A program made the translations under genes and the position numbers. Under the pieces are notes generated by a model. The model was given only the letters and a program-made list of their open reading frames with translations. It was not told the origin of the DNA and searched no databases. Below are positions 1 through 9,763 of a DNA stretch of 61,362 nucleotides, piece after piece (positions within the stretch are counted from its first letter, which is position 1; each line of letters opens with the position of its first letter). This DNA is from an uncultured Woeseiaceae bacterium (GTDB taxonomy: Bacteria; Pseudomonadota; Gammaproteobacteria; Steroidobacterales; Woeseiaceae). Location of the stretch: NCBI GenBank assembly GCA_905480255.1, contig CAJQPR010000017.1, positions 1 to 61,362 on the forward strand, in the 5' to 3' direction.

Positions 1-1
1 C

Positions 2-706
2 ATTCGCCTGATTCAGCGTCTCGTTACCAGTAACCCGTCTCCCGGCTATGTGTCGCGGGTTGCGTCCGTTTTTAATGACAACGGTTTCGGTGTCCGTGGT
101 GATCTGGGCGCGGTCGTCAAAACAATCCTGCTGGATGATGAAGCACGACCGGACATGCACATGGAGCTCGACGGCAAGATCAAAGAACCGTTGTTACGGC
201 TGACACAACTCTGGCGCGCCTATGATGGCGCTTCACAAAGTGGCGCCTTCCCACTTGCGCCGGCGTACATCATTTTTGGCCAGGGTCCGCAGCAGTCGCC
301 GTCTGTATTCAATTTCTTTAGCCCGTTTCATGCACCGGCCGGTGAGATCAGGAATTCCGGTCTTGTGGCGCCGGAGCTGCAAATCGCCACGGAATACCAG
401 AATACATTTATAACGAACTATTTCTTCCTGCTCGCCTTCAACTGGAATTCTGAAGCAGAGGACCCGGGCGAAGATGATGTGCTTATCGATATTTCTGCGG
501 AGATGGCCATTGCAGATGACACGGACGCAGTGATCGACATGGTTGTCGGTAAGCTCCTGGGCGGTGGTGTCTCGGCGACGCTGCGAGCTGAGCTCGTGAA
601 CATGCTCGACCGCGTCAGAATTGCGGCACCAGGAAATGATGCTGCGCTGGTTGCCGAGGCAATCTACCTCGTGGCTTCGTCACCCGAATTCGCGTACCAG
701 CGCTAG
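2..706 (+). CDS. DUF1800 family protein, C-terminal part (partial)
   Basis: The frame is open from the first bases of the window, so this is the last ~234 residues of a longer protein whose start lies upstream. Internal GTG at 50 is not the true start, because coding-like sequence (LIQRLVTSNPSPGYVSRV) continues before it. The FNDNGFGVRGDL and LLDDEARPD segments, and the AxxxYLxxSSPEFAYQR ending, are typical of the DUF1800 family, which is usually exported and paired with a DUF1501 protein, as here. The next gene starts 10 bases after the stop, so the two form an operon. The biochemical function of the family is not established; roles in cell-surface processes have been suggested only by context. 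Confidence 0.85.
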   Translation: MRLIQRLVTSNPSPGYVSRVASVFNDNGFGVRGDLGAVVKTILLDDEARPDMHMELDGKIKEPLLRLTQLWRAYDGASQSGAFPLAPAYIIFGQGPQQSPSVFNFFSPFHAPAGEIRNSGLVAPELQIATEYQNTFITNYFFLLAFNWNSEAEDPGEDDVLIDISAEMAIADDTDAVIDMVVGKLLGGGVSATLRAELVNMLDRVRIAAPGNDAALVAEAIYLVASSPEFAYQR

Positions 707-716
707 GAGAACAGCT

Positions 717-2093
717 ATGAAGAAAATCAATCGACGTGAATTTCTCAGGCATTCCAGCGCTGCTGCAGCGACCACTGCGTTCGCACACTACCCCGGTATG
801 GCTTTCTCCCAGGGCATGGGTGTTTCGGCACCGTTCGGTGACTACAAGGCGCTCGTCTGCTTGTTCATGTTTGGCGGTAATGATTCGTACAACATGCTGG
901 TGCCACGCAGCACCCCTGAGTACAACGCGTACGCCGCGTCACGTCAGAACCTGGCCCTGCAGCAGACGAACCTGTTGCCGATTAATCCCCTGACGCCCGA
1001 CGGTGCACAGTACGGATTACATCCCTCAATGACCGGCATGCAGACGCTGTTCGAGCAGGGAAGGGCGGCGTTCATCGCCAATATGGGGCCATTGGTCGAG
1101 CCGACAACGAAGGACCAGTACTTCAATCAGTCCGTGTTGTTGCCGCCGCAGCTATTCTCGCACAACGACCAGCAGGATCAGTGGCACTCGCTGAAGGGTG
1201 CGACGGTCAGCAACACCGGCTGGGCCGGCAGGATCGCTGACCTGATAAGGACTAACGTTGCCAATCAGCAGCTCGCCACTAACGTTTCACTGTTTGGAAG
1301 CTCACTGTTTCAGTCTGCCGATGAAACCATAGCCTATGTCATGGGTAATAACGGGCCTGTGCCGTTCACGGGTTTCTCGAGCTCCGGTGACCCGAATGAC
1401 TTGTTCTTCCAGCAAAGGCTGGCATTCGAGCGGGTCCTGAATGCCGAGTACGATACGATTTACGAACGTGGTTATGCTGATGTGCAACGTCGGGCTGTAG
1501 AGACCATCGACCTGGTACAGGGCGCACTCGATGATCCGGGCCGACAGCAGGTCACAACGGTGTTTCCACAATCGCAGCTGGGCAACCAGTTGCGTACTGT
1601 CGCGGAAATGATAGCCGCGCGCGACACGCTGCAGATGGAACGCCAGATATTCTTCGTGGCCACGGGCGGCTTCGATACCCATGACGACCAGGTTCTGTTG
1701 CAGCCGGGCCTCCTCGGTGGCATTAGCGATGCGGTTGCCGCGTTCTATGATGCGACGATCGAGCTCGGCGTCTCAAACGCGGTCACAACGTTCTCGATGT
1801 CGGATTTCGGTCGCACCCTGACTTCCAACGGCGATGGATCCGATCATGGCTGGGGCGGTCATTCGTTCGTCGTTGGCGATGCGGTTGCAGGTCAGGACAT
1901 CTACGGGATATTTCCCGACCTGTCACTGGGTAGTTTTGACGACGTTGGCGGCGGTCGAATGATACCGACCACTTCCGCAGATCAATATGCAGCAACACTG
2001 TCGAGGTGGTTTGGTGTGGATGAATCCGACATGGTGTCGGTAGCGCCGAACATCGGCAACTTCATACAGCAGGATCTCGGTCTCTTTATCTAA
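717..2093 (+). CDS. DUF1501 family twin-arginine exported protein
   Basis: 458 residues. The start at ATG 717 is chosen because AGGAGA lies just upstream and the first residues form a twin-arginine signal (NRREFLRHSS followed by an alanine-rich stretch), predicting Tat export to the periplasm. The body carries DUF1501 hallmarks: LVCLFMFGGNDSYNMLVP near the N-terminus, a GGFDTHDDQ motif in the middle and SDFGRTLTSNGDGSDHGWGGH towards the end. These resemble metal-binding motifs of the alkaline phosphatase/sulfatase-like fold, though the substrate is unknown. It follows a DUF1800 gene by 10 bases, the usual partner of this family. A longer frame starting at 621 would run over the partner gene and is not needed. 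Confidence 0.88.
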   Translation: MKKINRREFLRHSSAAAATTAFAHYPGMAFSQGMGVSAPFGDYKALVCLFMFGGNDSYNMLVPRSTPEYNAYAASRQNLALQQTNLLPINPLTPDGAQYGLHPSMTGMQTLFEQGRAAFIANMGPLVEPTTKDQYFNQSVLLPPQLFSHNDQQDQWHSLKGATVSNTGWAGRIADLIRTNVANQQLATNVSLFGSSLFQSADETIAYVMGNNGPVPFTGFSSSGDPNDLFFQQRLAFERVLNAEYDTIYERGYADVQRRAVETIDLVQGALDDPGRQQVTTVFPQSQLGNQLRTVAEMIAARDTLQMERQIFFVATGGFDTHDDQVLLQPGLLGGISDAVAAFYDATIELGVSNAVTTFSMSDFGRTLTSNGDGSDHGWGGHSFVVGDAVAGQDIYGIFPDLSLGSFDDVGGGRMIPTTSADQYAATLSRWFGVDESDMVSVAPNIGNFIQQDLGLFI

Positions 2094-2115
2094 CAGAGAT
2101 CCTGGCAATCAGCAC

Positions 2116-2138
2116 CAGGGGCCGGAGCCGGGCCCCTG
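2116..2138. terminator. GC-rich hairpin between convergent genes
   Basis: CAGGGGCC and GGCCCCTG form an 8-bp perfect stem with a 7-base loop. It sits in the 62-base gap between the DUF1501 gene and the oppositely directed RND permease gene, where a bidirectional terminator is expected. There is no T-tract on either side, so intrinsic termination is not certain. Confidence 0.45.
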
Positions 2139-2155
2139 TATGCAAAGTTTCCCGA

Positions 2156-5100
2156 CTAGCTCGCCGTCACGGCATCCTTGACTTCGTTGGCACGCCGCTT
2201 GAAATAGCGCCGTGCATCGTCGGCGATCATCAGGTTCGTTGGCACCAGGATCAGTGTGATCAGTGTTGCAAACAAAATGCCGAAGCCGAGCGAAATAGCC
2301 ATGGGAGTCAGGAACTGAGCGGAAGACGACTTGTCCATCAGCAAGGGCGTCAGGCCCATGAATGTCGTTATCGACGTCAGCATCACGGGGCGGAATCGCA
2401 CGACACCAGCCCGTCTGATGGCGGAATTGAGTGATTCCCCGCCCGCTCGATGGCGCTGATTCACAAAATCCACGAGTACCAGGCTGTCGTTGATCACGAC
2501 GCCTGTCAGCGCCATCAGTCCCAGCACGCTCAAGATGGTCATCGTTACGCCCATGAACCAGTGGCCCAGCACCGCGCCGATAAAACCGAATGGTATGACG
2601 GACATCACAATCAGCGGCTGGGTATAGGATTTGAGTGGTAACGCGAGCATGCAGTAAATGACGAACAGAACAATCATGATACCGGTGCCGAGACTGCCGA
2701 ACGTTTCCGCCTGGCGTGCTTGTTCCCCTTCAAGCGTATAGCCAATCGAAGGATACTTGACCAGCACATTGTCCAGATAGGCCGTCAACTCGTTCATCAG
2801 GACGATCATGTTGGTGTTTTCTTTGTCGACATCCGCAGTCACGTTCAGCACTCGATAACCATCGATCCTGGTAATCTGGGACGGACCGCGGCCCGGCGTG
2901 ATTTCTGCAACGTTGGCCAACGGAACCTGGCGACCATTGGGTGCCGTGATCAGCATTTCGCTGAGAGCAGAAATCGTTCTTCTCTCGTCGATCGGGTAGC
3001 GCACGATGACGCGAATGTCGTCGCGACCGCGCTGGATGCGCTGCGCCTGCAAGCCGCGGAACGCCTGGCCGACTTGTCCGACGATCTCATTACGTGTCAG
3101 CCCGAGGAGGTGCCCCTGCGGACTGAGTTCAATCTGCAGTTCTTCCTTGCCATCGGAGAGGCTGTCTGCGATTTCAAATACGCCCGGAAATGTCGCAAGT
3201 TGCGCCTTCACCTCATCAGAGACTCTGTTCAGTATATCCAGCGAATTGCCGCTGAACTGAATGTCGATCGGATCGCCGGCGCGGAAGTACGATGCACGGA
3301 AGTTCAGACTTTCTGCGCCGGGAATCGGGCCAATCATCTGTCGCCATTCACCATTCATCCGGCTGACCGAAAAATCGATCGTTCGATCTTCGCGGGGCAT
3401 CGTTTCAACCTGGATACGTGCCCTGTGCGGGCCGCCGGATCCGATTGACGACAGAATGTTGGTGATCATGCTCTGACCGGTCTCCGGGTCCGTATATTTG
3501 TCCCGCAGCGCTTCGGCCGCCGTCACCAGTTTCTCGGCATGACGGTTGGTGACGTCGAACGGCGTACCGATCGGCATTGTCAGGGTAGCGCGGACGGTTT
3601 CTCCTTCGATGCTTTCGAAGACGGTAAAGCGCGCCCAGCCTGATGTCACCAGCATGATCAGAACGACCAGTGCGCCGGCAAAACTCGCCACCGTCGAATA
3701 CCGATGCTTCAGCACGAAATTGAGCAGCGGTGCATAGTATTGATCGATCAATTCCTCGAATCGGTCAGCAAAGCGGCTTTGCCAGGCCTGGAACCCGGTC
3801 GCTTTTTGATCGTGTTCGTGTAGTTCAATGTGCTTCAGATGGGCGGGCAGGATGAGTTTGGACTCGATCAGCGAAAACAGCAGCACTGGAATGACCACGG
3901 CCGGAATCGATGCGAATATCTCACCCATTCGGCCTTCAATGAAGGCGAGCGGACCGAAGGCGGCAATCGTCGTCAGGATGCCAAACGTTACCGGTACCGC
4001 GACTTCCTTGGTGCCATGGATGGCTGCTGACAGGCCGGAGTCACCGGCCCTCATATGCGAGTAAACGTTTTCACCTGTCACGATGGCGTCATCAACAACG
4101 ATGCCGAGCACGATGATAAACCCGAAGGCACTCATCATATTCAGACTGACATCGAATATGGACAGCACGATGAAGGAGCCAAGAAAACTGATGGGAATAC
4201 CGAGAAAGACCCAGATCGCAACAGCGGGACGCAGGAATAGCGACAACAGCAGGATGACGAGGATACTTCCTTGCACGGCGCTTGATGTCATCGTGCCGAG
4301 CCGGTCTTTCAGCCTGACTGAATCGTCATCCCAGTAGTCCAACTCCATGCCAACGGGCAGGCCGTCCTGTTTCGACGCGACATAGCCGCGAACTTTGTCC
4401 GAGACATCGAGAACACTCTGGTTACCAACCCGGGCGATATCGACGAACGCTGCGTACTGACCATTGAAACGCGTGTGAAGTGACTCTTCCTGAAAGCCAT
4501 CCACCACATTTGCAATGTCGCTGACCCGGACGATGCTGCCATCGGAATTGGTCTTGACGACGATGGATTCAAAGTCGGCGCGCCGATAAGCCTGACCCTT
4601 GGACCGGATAAGGACGTCACCACCGTCGGTGCGCACATTGCCAGCCGAAATATCAAGGGAGCTGGCGCGAATGGCTCGCGAAATATCGTCCAGCGTGACA
4701 TCAAACTCGCGTAGCCTGTCCGGAGAGGCCTCGATCGCAATCTCGTAAGCTCGAACGGAGTCCAGGCTGACCTGGGTGATGCCGTCGATTCGCAACAAGT
4801 CGTCTCGCACCTGCTCCGCGTACATGCGAATTTCATTTTCACTGTAGTCGCCCGCGACGACGACGCTGATGACGGGCCAGGATCGTTGTTGCAGCGCGAT
4901 AATCGGTTTCTCGGTATCCGCTGGGAACGTATTGATGGAGTCGACCCGATTCTTGATGTCGTCAAGAAGTTCCCGGGGATCGTAGTCGGCGTCGATTTCC
5001 ATCCAGACTCTGGTAGATCCCTCCTGGGAAATGGATCGAATCTTGTCGATCCCTTCGAGATCCTGAACGGCCTCCTCGATGCGCACAGCCACCCCGAGCT

Positions 5101-5275
5101 CAACGTCCTCAGGCGTCGCACCGCGAAGTGGCACAGAGACGGTGACCGTATCAGGATCGGACGAGGGAAAAACCTCAAGCCGGACCGAGTTCTGCAGCGC
5201 GAGGATGCCTCCCAGGATGATGGTGACCATCAGCAAATTCGCGGCAACCGAGTTTCTTGCAAACCATGAAATCAT
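2156..5275 (-). CDS. RND efflux permease, AcrB/HAE1-like
   Basis: 1039 residues, full length for a proton-driven RND inner-membrane pump. The N-terminus MISWFARNSVAANLLMV is the usual first membrane segment. The TM4 region GIVVDDAIVTGENVYSHM carries the acidic residues (DD) used for proton relay in RND pumps, and the second half ends with the repeated GVVINDSLVLVDFVNQ segment. Large periplasmic loops follow TM1 and TM7, as expected. Its ATG overlaps the stop of the adaptor gene (TCAT on the plus strand), so the genes are translationally coupled in the order outer-membrane factor, adaptor, permease. The two aspartates separate it from the CzcA/CusA metal subfamily. Substrate cannot be read from sequence; multidrug or lipid-like compounds are likely by analogy. 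Confidence 0.92.
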   Translation of the reverse strand: MISWFARNSVAANLLMVTIILGGILALQNSVRLEVFPSSDPDTVTVSVPLRGATPEDVELGVAVRIEEAVQDLEGIDKIRSISQEGSTRVWMEIDADYDPRELLDDIKNRVDSINTFPADTEKPIIALQQRSWPVISVVVAGDYSENEIRMYAEQVRDDLLRIDGITQVSLDSVRAYEIAIEASPDRLREFDVTLDDISRAIRASSLDISAGNVRTDGGDVLIRSKGQAYRRADFESIVVKTNSDGSIVRVSDIANVVDGFQEESLHTRFNGQYAAFVDIARVGNQSVLDVSDKVRGYVASKQDGLPVGMELDYWDDDSVRLKDRLGTMTSSAVQGSILVILLLSLFLRPAVAIWVFLGIPISFLGSFIVLSIFDVSLNMMSAFGFIIVLGIVVDDAIVTGENVYSHMRAGDSGLSAAIHGTKEVAVPVTFGILTTIAAFGPLAFIEGRMGEIFASIPAVVIPVLLFSLIESKLILPAHLKHIELHEHDQKATGFQAWQSRFADRFEELIDQYYAPLLNFVLKHRYSTVASFAGALVVLIMLVTSGWARFTVFESIEGETVRATLTMPIGTPFDVTNRHAEKLVTAAEALRDKYTDPETGQSMITNILSSIGSGGPHRARIQVETMPREDRTIDFSVSRMNGEWRQMIGPIPGAESLNFRASYFRAGDPIDIQFSGNSLDILNRVSDEVKAQLATFPGVFEIADSLSDGKEELQIELSPQGHLLGLTRNEIVGQVGQAFRGLQAQRIQRGRDDIRVIVRYPIDERRTISALSEMLITAPNGRQVPLANVAEITPGRGPSQITRIDGYRVLNVTADVDKENTNMIVLMNELTAYLDNVLVKYPSIGYTLEGEQARQAETFGSLGTGIMIVLFVIYCMLALPLKSYTQPLIVMSVIPFGFIGAVLGHWFMGVTMTILSVLGLMALTGVVINDSLVLVDFVNQRHRAGGESLNSAIRRAGVVRFRPVMLTSITTFMGLTPLLMDKSSSAQFLTPMAISLGFGILFATLITLILVPTNLMIADDARRYFKRRANEVKDAVTAS

Positions 5276-6582
5276 TGTGCCGTGCCCCCCTGGTTGGCAC
5301 GCGGAGTCTGACCGCGGGCGCTATCGTTTTCCTGCCGTGGTTCGGCTTGCTCTGTCTCTTCTGTTGATTGGTCGGTTGACCACTCGCCACTATCGGGACC
5401 ACGTCCGCCACCCTCGCCGCCGGCACCGATGACTGACACCCGGATGCCGGACGTCACCTGGCCAAGCGATGTTGTGACCAGTTCATCACCGGGCTTAAGC
5501 CCACTGGCGACGACAGCCTCTGCATCGTTCTGCCACGCAATATCGATATCTTTGCGGCGCAAAATGCCGTCTTCGACCGTGTAGATATAGGTGCCCTGGT
5601 AAATCGTATTGTTTGGAATGACCAAGACTTCGGACAAGTATTTGCCTTCAATCTCCGCGGTTACATACTGGCCAATCTTGATGGGCGACCGGCCCACGTT
5701 ATTGCGGCCAAACGGATCATTGATTTGTGCGATGACATGCAACTGGCGCGCCGATTCGTCTATCGCGCCTTCGGTCCGTACCAGGCTGGCCTGCCATGAT
5801 TCATCGCCAATCAGGTCTGACCGGATGACGACATCAACTGTGTCGGCGGGCTTGACGTCCATGAACCGAAAACTCTCCGGTAAATCGATGTAACCCAGGT
5901 CACGATTTCTGAGCGGAAGCCGAACTTCGACGATGTCGGTCGCATAGATCTCGGCTAGCTGAGTGTTCAAGCCGACAACCTGTCCAATATCGACAAATTT
6001 CCGCAACACCCGGCCCGCAAACGGCGCAACGAAACTGGTTCGTTCCAGATCGAGCTTGGCCTTGGATAAATTTGACTCTGCTGATTTGACCCTTGCACGC
6101 GCCGCCTCGAGTTGCGGAATGCGCAGCACCAGATCGGTCGGTTCACCTTCATTGCCAAGCCGCCGCCAGTCTTCTTCGGCCTGCTCAGACCGGGCAACTG
6201 CTTCGGCCAGAGCCTGTCTGGCGTCAGCCAGCGTGGCATCGGCGATCTGCACGTTCGCTTCGTAGTCCCGGGGATCGATTTGTCCCAGGACGTCTCCCTT
6301 CTCAAAAAAACCACCGTCGCGGACGTTCTCATTAATAGAGACGATCTGGCCGCCCACCTGCGCGATCAGAATGCTGCGGGTCCGCGGCTGCACGGTACCG
6401 TAGCTCTGCAGCATGATCTGGTAGTCTCGCGCAATAACCGGCAGCGTCTCGACGGACATCATCGGTCCGGTGAACGCCGCCCGCTGGGGCGCTTCCGGCG
6501 GGTTCATTCGGATAATGGCTGCCAAAAGGAGCAGGCCCCCGAGAATGCCGATTGGAATCAATTTCCTGCTTTTTAGAGTCAT
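5272..6582 (-). CDS. RND periplasmic adaptor (membrane fusion protein)
   Basis: 436 residues. One N-terminal hydrophobic segment (about residues 9-25) anchors or exports it. A split lipoyl domain (GTVQPRTRSILIAQVGGQI, then FVAPFAGRVLRKFVDIGQVV) flanks an alpha-helical hairpin rich in Ala, Glu and Arg, followed by the beta-barrel domain. This is the classic HlyD/AcrA-like order. The C-terminal ~50 residues are low-complexity (Gly, Glu, Gln rich) and probably disordered. It overlaps the permease start by 4 bases and follows the outer-membrane gene by 6 bases. It would bridge the permease and the outer-membrane channel. Confidence 0.92.
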   Translation of the reverse strand: MTLKSRKLIPIGILGGLLLLAAIIRMNPPEAPQRAAFTGPMMSVETLPVIARDYQIMLQSYGTVQPRTRSILIAQVGGQIVSINENVRDGGFFEKGDVLGQIDPRDYEANVQIADATLADARQALAEAVARSEQAEEDWRRLGNEGEPTDLVLRIPQLEAARARVKSAESNLSKAKLDLERTSFVAPFAGRVLRKFVDIGQVVGLNTQLAEIYATDIVEVRLPLRNRDLGYIDLPESFRFMDVKPADTVDVVIRSDLIGDESWQASLVRTEGAIDESARQLHVIAQINDPFGRNNVGRSPIKIGQYVTAEIEGKYLSEVLVIPNNTIYQGTYIYTVEDGILRRKDIDIAWQNDAEAVVASGLKPGDELVTTSLGQVTSGIRVSVIGAGGEGGGRGPDSGEWSTDQSTEETEQAEPRQENDSARGQTPRANQGGTAQ

Positions 6583-6588
6583 AGTCTT

Positions 6589-7974
6589 CTAATAGGTAGT
6601 CGAAAATTCGCCGCCGAGCGACAAATAGAGTGAGATGCGGTTTTGCAGCCGCTGGTTTTTTAGCTGCACGACCTGGGTCACGGCGTCGTAAGCCTGCCGC
6701 TGCGATTCCAGAACCGTTGTGTAGGTCACCAGGCCACGTTGGTATTGTTCTGTGGCCAGCTGCAGTGCTGCCCGCGAGTTCTTCTCCGCTTCGACGAATG
6801 ACTCGAAGCGCTGCTGTAGCGACGCACTCCGCGAGATCGAATTTTCGACATCCGCAAAAGCACTGTACAGGAGGTCCAGGTACTGCTGTTCGGCGAGCTG
6901 AACCCTCGCGAACGCTTGTTGTTCCAGCGCCTTGAGACGACCGGCCTGGAACAAAGGCTGCGTCAATCCCCCGGCCAGCGTCCACGCAGTGCCTTCGCCA
7001 CTCAACAGGTCGCTCAGCTCGCGGGTTGCGAGCCCGTAACTGGCCGATAGCGTGAGGCTTGGAAACCGCGCCTTGTGTGCCGAGGCGAGATCCGAGTCCG
7101 ACGCCAAAAGGTTCAGCCATGACTCCTGCAGGTCTGAACGGCGAGTCAGGAGTTCGGAGGGCATCCCGGTAGGGATGGGCGCCTCGATAACCGGCAGCTC
7201 ATCCGGAATTTCCATTTCACCGTCCGGGTAGCGCGCCAGCGACCTCTGCAGGCTGGCGATCGCCTCCGACTGATTCTGTTCGGCCAGCGCGTAGTTGGCT
7301 TCCTCGCGTTCGACCTGGTTGCGCGCAAGGTACAGGTCGAGTGCGTCGTTCAGTCCCTGGCGATAGCCGCTGGCAACAATGTCCTGCGATGACGTCGCGT
7401 TGTCGAGTCGCCGTTGGGCGACGTCCAGTAGCTGTTTCGCCTCCATCGCATTGAAATAGGCGCTGGCGGTCGCGGTCGCAACGTTTCGCTCGACGAGCTG
7501 CATTCGGGCGAGGCTGGCGGCAAAGCGGAGTTCGGCTGCCTTTTGCGCCGCGCTGAAGCGGCCCCATATGTCGACGTCCCAGCGTCCTCTGAACGCCGCA
7601 TTGAATGAGTCGCTGGCAATCGCGGTGGCGGAGGCGTCTTCGAATTGACGACGCGATCCGTCAAGTGTGACATCGAGTGACGGGAGCTTATTGGCGCGCG
7701 TGACGATGACCGATTGCTCAGCCTGGTAGACGCGTGCACGCTCCTGTGCGAGCTGAAAGTTGTTGGAGACGGCCTCGGCTACGAGCGCGTCCAGCTTCTC
7801 GTCAGCAAAATCGTCCAGCCAGTTGAGGTCGACCGTGCCGGCGTCACCCTGGCGAGCCCATTGCTCCGGGAATTCCGGATTCTCCGTTTCGGGTGTTATC
7901 GCGGAATTACTGCAACCTGCCATGACGCCGACAGACAGGATAACAAAATATTTGTAAAACAATGACTTACACAT
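6589..7974 (-). CDS. Outer-membrane efflux lipoprotein, TolC/OprM (NodT) family
   Basis: 461 residues from ATG 7974. This start is preferred to an upstream in-frame ATG at 8040 because it places a lipoprotein signal at the very N-terminus: MCKSLFYKYFVILSVGVMAG then Cys, with MAGC as the lipobox. No strong ribosome-binding site precedes either start. The body has the two-fold repeat of TolC-like proteins with long Ala/Gln/Glu-rich helices and the FRGRWDVDIWGRFSAAQ segment found in NodT-type factors. As first gene of the minus-strand efflux operon, it supplies the outer-membrane channel for the adaptor and permease that follow. Confidence 0.9.
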   Translation of the reverse strand: MCKSLFYKYFVILSVGVMAGCSNSAITPETENPEFPEQWARQGDAGTVDLNWLDDFADEKLDALVAEAVSNNFQLAQERARVYQAEQSVIVTRANKLPSLDVTLDGSRRQFEDASATAIASDSFNAAFRGRWDVDIWGRFSAAQKAAELRFAASLARMQLVERNVATATASAYFNAMEAKQLLDVAQRRLDNATSSQDIVASGYRQGLNDALDLYLARNQVEREEANYALAEQNQSEAIASLQRSLARYPDGEMEIPDELPVIEAPIPTGMPSELLTRRSDLQESWLNLLASDSDLASAHKARFPSLTLSASYGLATRELSDLLSGEGTAWTLAGGLTQPLFQAGRLKALEQQAFARVQLAEQQYLDLLYSAFADVENSISRSASLQQRFESFVEAEKNSRAALQLATEQYQRGLVTYTTVLESQRQAYDAVTQVVQLKNQRLQNRISLYLSLGGEFSTTY

Positions 7975-8077
7975 AAACCGTCGCCACAGAGCGGGGCAGG
8001 AAAAATCGGGCGATAAGTATCCCAAGAACGGGGGCTGCAAAACAGCACTCTTGTCCCTTCTTTACAAATAGAAACAA

Positions 8078-9745
8078 TTACCTACGTGAGTAAACGACTT
8101 CCCCGCCGACGACAGTCCTCAGGATCTCGGTGTCCCGGATCGCTTCCGGGTCGATTTGCGTCAGATCCCTGTCCAGCAGCACGAAATCAGCGAGCATTCC
8201 TGGCTTCAGCATGCCCTTGATATTTTCCTCGAAAGACGAGTACGCAGCTGCGGTTGTGTATGCGTGCAGCGACTGTTCGACGGTCACCGTTTGCTCCGGC
8301 ACCCAGCCACCGGGGTTCGCGCCATCCAGTGTTTGCCGTGTGACCGCGGCATAGATTCCTTCGATCGGTGTTGCCGGAGCAACCGACCAGTCACTGCCAA
8401 ACGTCACCGTTGCACCAGCGTCGATCAAAGATCGAAAGGCATAAGTTGTTTTGGCTCTTTCCGGGCCGATGACTTCCTCCGCCCAGCGTCCATCGTCAAT
8501 TGCATGGTAGGGCTGCATACTGGCAATAATTTTCTGCACAGCAAACCGTTCGACATCTTGCGGTGCAATGTGTTGTGCATGCTCCATGCGAAATCGGCGA
8601 TCACGCTCGCCATTTGTTTCAACTGCATCAAGAAAGACATCGAGCAAATCGCGAATGGCACTGTCACCAATCGCGTGAACCATTATCTGTAGCCCTGCCG
8701 CATCCGCACCAGTAACCCAATCACGCATGTCGTCGAGATCATTGATCAGGAAGCCTTTATCCTCCGGCTCATCCGTAAAGGGCTCAAGCATTGCAGCAGT
8801 GTGCGAGCCGAGCGATCCATCCATGAAGCCCTTCAGTCCACCGACTCGCAGCCATTCATCGCCCGTGCCTTTTGCTGCGACTTCGTCACGCAGCTTTTCC
8901 CAGTCGCGCAACGGTACAACTGAATAGATACGTGTAAGCATCTCGCCACGCTCCTGCGCGCGGCGATAAGTGGCGAGGCTTTGCCAGCCTGCCATGTCAT
9001 GGACAGATGTAACGCCATTGCCTGCCACGTGCTCCATCGCAGCCCGCGCTTCCCGGTCGAGTTTCGCCGCTGCTGCCTCCGGTATAGCTTCTTCCACCAT
9101 GATCATTGCGTTATCTTTCAGAAGACCGGTTGGCCGACCATCCTCGTAGCGCACAATCGTGCCACCGTCTATGTCCGCACTGTCCGCATCGACGCCGGAA
9201 AGGGCCAGTGCCGCTGAGTTGGCAAGTGCCATGTGGCCATCTAGTCGGTACACCCAGACCGGGTTGTCGGGTGTTACATCATCGATCCAGTCGCGCCGCG
9301 GCAGCTCGCCGCCCCACAAGGTGTGATCCCAGTCGCCATACATAATCCACTCGCCGGGATCGACGTTTTTCGCGAACTCGCCGATGCGAGCAGAGAATTC
9401 TTCGGGAGTTGCAGCGTCCCTGAGTTGAACAGAAGCAAGTCCGGAGCCGCTCGCGATGAAATGTACGTGTGTATCGATGAAGCCCGGCACCAACATGCTG
9501 CCGGTTACTGAAATGACTTCAGTATCTTCGCCAATCAGCGCTTCGATTTCAGTGTTGCTGCCAACAGCAATTATCGAGTCGCCCCTGCTGGCAACGGCCT
9601 CAGCCCATGGCTGATCGGCATTGCCGGTCCAGACGCGTGCATCCCGGACAACGAGACTTGCCGTCTCAGGTGCCTCCGGCGTTCCACAGGCGGCGATGAA
9701 CAGGGAAAGAATTAGTGAGCTGGTATTTCGATTTACTATGTTCAT
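8078..9745 (-). CDS. Amidohydrolase 3 family lipoprotein (YtcJ-like)
   Basis: 555 residues. The N-terminus is a lipoprotein signal (MNIVNRNTSSLILSLFIAAC, lipobox IAAC), so the enzyme is probably membrane-tethered. Metal-ligand motifs of the amidohydrolase superfamily are visible: DTHVHF early, HAIGD and MEHAQH in the middle, and TFGSDWSVAP near the end. This pattern fits the Amidohydro_3/YtcJ group, zinc-dependent hydrolases of amide or related bonds, with no substrate predictable here. It is read away from the GTPase genes; only 18 bases separate the two divergent starts, so their promoters must overlap coding sequence or each other. Confidence 0.88.
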   Translation of the reverse strand: MNIVNRNTSSLILSLFIAACGTPEAPETASLVVRDARVWTGNADQPWAEAVASRGDSIIAVGSNTEIEALIGEDTEVISVTGSMLVPGFIDTHVHFIASGSGLASVQLRDAATPEEFSARIGEFAKNVDPGEWIMYGDWDHTLWGGELPRRDWIDDVTPDNPVWVYRLDGHMALANSAALALSGVDADSADIDGGTIVRYEDGRPTGLLKDNAMIMVEEAIPEAAAAKLDREARAAMEHVAGNGVTSVHDMAGWQSLATYRRAQERGEMLTRIYSVVPLRDWEKLRDEVAAKGTGDEWLRVGGLKGFMDGSLGSHTAAMLEPFTDEPEDKGFLINDLDDMRDWVTGADAAGLQIMVHAIGDSAIRDLLDVFLDAVETNGERDRRFRMEHAQHIAPQDVERFAVQKIIASMQPYHAIDDGRWAEEVIGPERAKTTYAFRSLIDAGATVTFGSDWSVAPATPIEGIYAAVTRQTLDGANPGGWVPEQTVTVEQSLHAYTTAAAYSSFEENIKGMLKPGMLADFVLLDRDLTQIDPEAIRDTEILRTVVGGEVVYSRR

Positions 9746-9763
9746 GCACGTAGTATACGCAGC

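Noticed and set aside
2720-3448. 242-codon plus-strand frame opposite the RND permease
   Set aside because: Antisense to a fully conserved gene; no ribosome-binding site or family signal.
4309-5178. 289-codon minus-strand frame in the RND permease gene
   Set aside because: It lies in another frame of the same strand as the clear permease; Arg/Ser/Pro-rich shadow of GC-rich codons.
6332-7120. 262-codon minus-strand frame across adaptor and outer-membrane genes
   Set aside because: It crosses two real genes out of frame and is Gly/Ala/Arg rich without any recognisable motif.
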